NCBI RefSeq assembly: GCF_025642115.1
Contig: NZ_CP106753.1
Location: 1,387,501 to 1,451,500, forward strand
Length of the DNA: 64,000 bases
Direction: 5' to 3'
Source: Chitiniphilus purpureus
GTDB lineage: Bacteria; Pseudomonadota; Gammaproteobacteria; Burkholderiales; Chitinibacteraceae
Both the position numbers and the translations under genes were made by a program. The number at the start of each line of letters is the position of its first letter. Position 1 is the stretch's first letter. The notes beneath the pieces were generated by a model. The model had not been told where the DNA came from, searched no databases, and worked only from the letters and a program-made list of their open reading frames with translations. Shown in pieces: positions 63,384 through 64,000 of the stretch.

Positions 63384-64000
63384 GATGGCCTCTGCCTCTA
63401 CCGTGGATGGGAAGATCGACCGACCGTGGCGGAATTGGTTGACGTACGCCCGCCCGGCGGTGTCGTTTGCCTTCAGTCTGCCGACAAAGCCGCCAACCAC
63501 GATCGACAATCTTCACGACCTGCCGATGAGGCCTTCTGCCGCCTGCGGTGCCAGCTTTTGCGCCGCCGGCACGCTCCGGGCAGGGCGCGCACAACGTCCT
63601 GAACGGCGATGGACCAGACTTCCTTCGATCGCCGGCTGTATGGGTCATACGGCAAGCGAGCGCGCTGCGGCCGGAAGGGGTTTGTCGGCGGCGCTTCACC
63701 CACAATAGGAGTGCCATGGGATTGCTGCGCGGGAATCGACGCGGATTCAGGTCGTGGCATTTGCCGGATGGACCGGTGCGGTCATGGGGGCGGCCGTACC
63801 CATGCCTGTGGCGGTTGATATGTCGGCCGCCGGTGTGGTCTGACCGGTTGCCGATCACCAACCGGCGCTGTCGGGTTGCCTGTGCTGCGACCGCATCGGG
63901 CTGCGAACAGGGCCGCCGTGCGCAGCGAACGACCGCCCGGCCAGCGGGCGGCCGGGCGACAGCCAGTGCCGCAATGCCCGCAACGGCCGGTGCGGGCAGC
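63384..64000. other. Non-coding or unresolved end of window
   Basis: About 620 bp without a supported gene. Overlapping frames occur on both strands with high-GC composition typical of shadows. A CGGCCGCCC-rich palindromic stretch near 63935-63960 may be a terminator for a gene beyond the edge. Confidence 0.4.

Overview
The window is GC-rich chromosomal DNA from a betaproteobacterium. Gene content and protein style (PilZ-like protein, di-heme cytochrome c5, RquA, DsbC lipoprotein, MASE1 hybrid kinase) suggest the Neisseriales, probably a Chromobacteriaceae/Chitinibacteraceae-type organism; this is inference from remembered families, not a search. About 42 kb is ordinary core genome. A 21.8-kb stretch (17884-39701) is a mobile island with visibly lower GC, different codon use and a defence/antagonism gene set.

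Core, left part (1-17883): a MoeB/ThiF adenylyltransferase running off the edge; a gpmI-envC-ctpA block (minus strand); an ArsR regulator; an AraC/GyrI regulator; YnfA; argJ; pabB-pabC with a small secreted protein overlapping pabC; a PilZ-like protein; a PLP aminotransferase; the ABC-F ATPase ybiT; and the C-terminal two thirds of comEC.

Island (17884-39701): a Tn7-like transposon inserted inside comEC. Its 20-bp terminal repeats (17/20 matched) are flanked by a GTGC direct repeat. Removing the element and one GTGC rejoins comEC in frame as a 755-codon gene. The left end carries a divergent DUF6471 regulator, then tnsA-tnsB-tnsC with all catalytic residues and a tniQ that is cut short (214 aa). 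Cargo follows: a HAD-family gene, a DUF4096-like gene, a Shedu (DUF4263) anti-phage gene preceded by a second PD-(D/E)XK-like gene, a PAAR/amidase/immunity antagonism module with a second immunity-like gene, a broken Mrr-like nuclease, a PDDEXK_4-like nuclease, unknown genes, a secreted trypsin-like protease pair, a duplicated XRE regulator and a possible BECR-type toxin. The striking structural feature is that the right-end sequence occurs three times (ending near 33671, 37654 and 39701) with the same internal spacing; an XRE gene lies just inside the first two. This suggests the cargo grew by stacking successive related elements or by switching to new right ends.

Core, right part (39702-64000): the comEC N-terminus, a UbiH-family hydroxylase, DsbC-like lipoprotein, rquA (rhodoquinone synthesis), an OYE-family reductase, dienelactone hydrolase, cytochrome c5, tRNA-Arg(CCG), mutY-asmA, a thioesterase/LEA lipoprotein/coiled-coil operon, tyrB, murJ, rpsT, a response regulator with degenerate GGDEF, a TetR regulator, an unknown lipoprotein and a large MASE1 hybrid histidine kinase. 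The last 0.6 kb holds no gene I can support.
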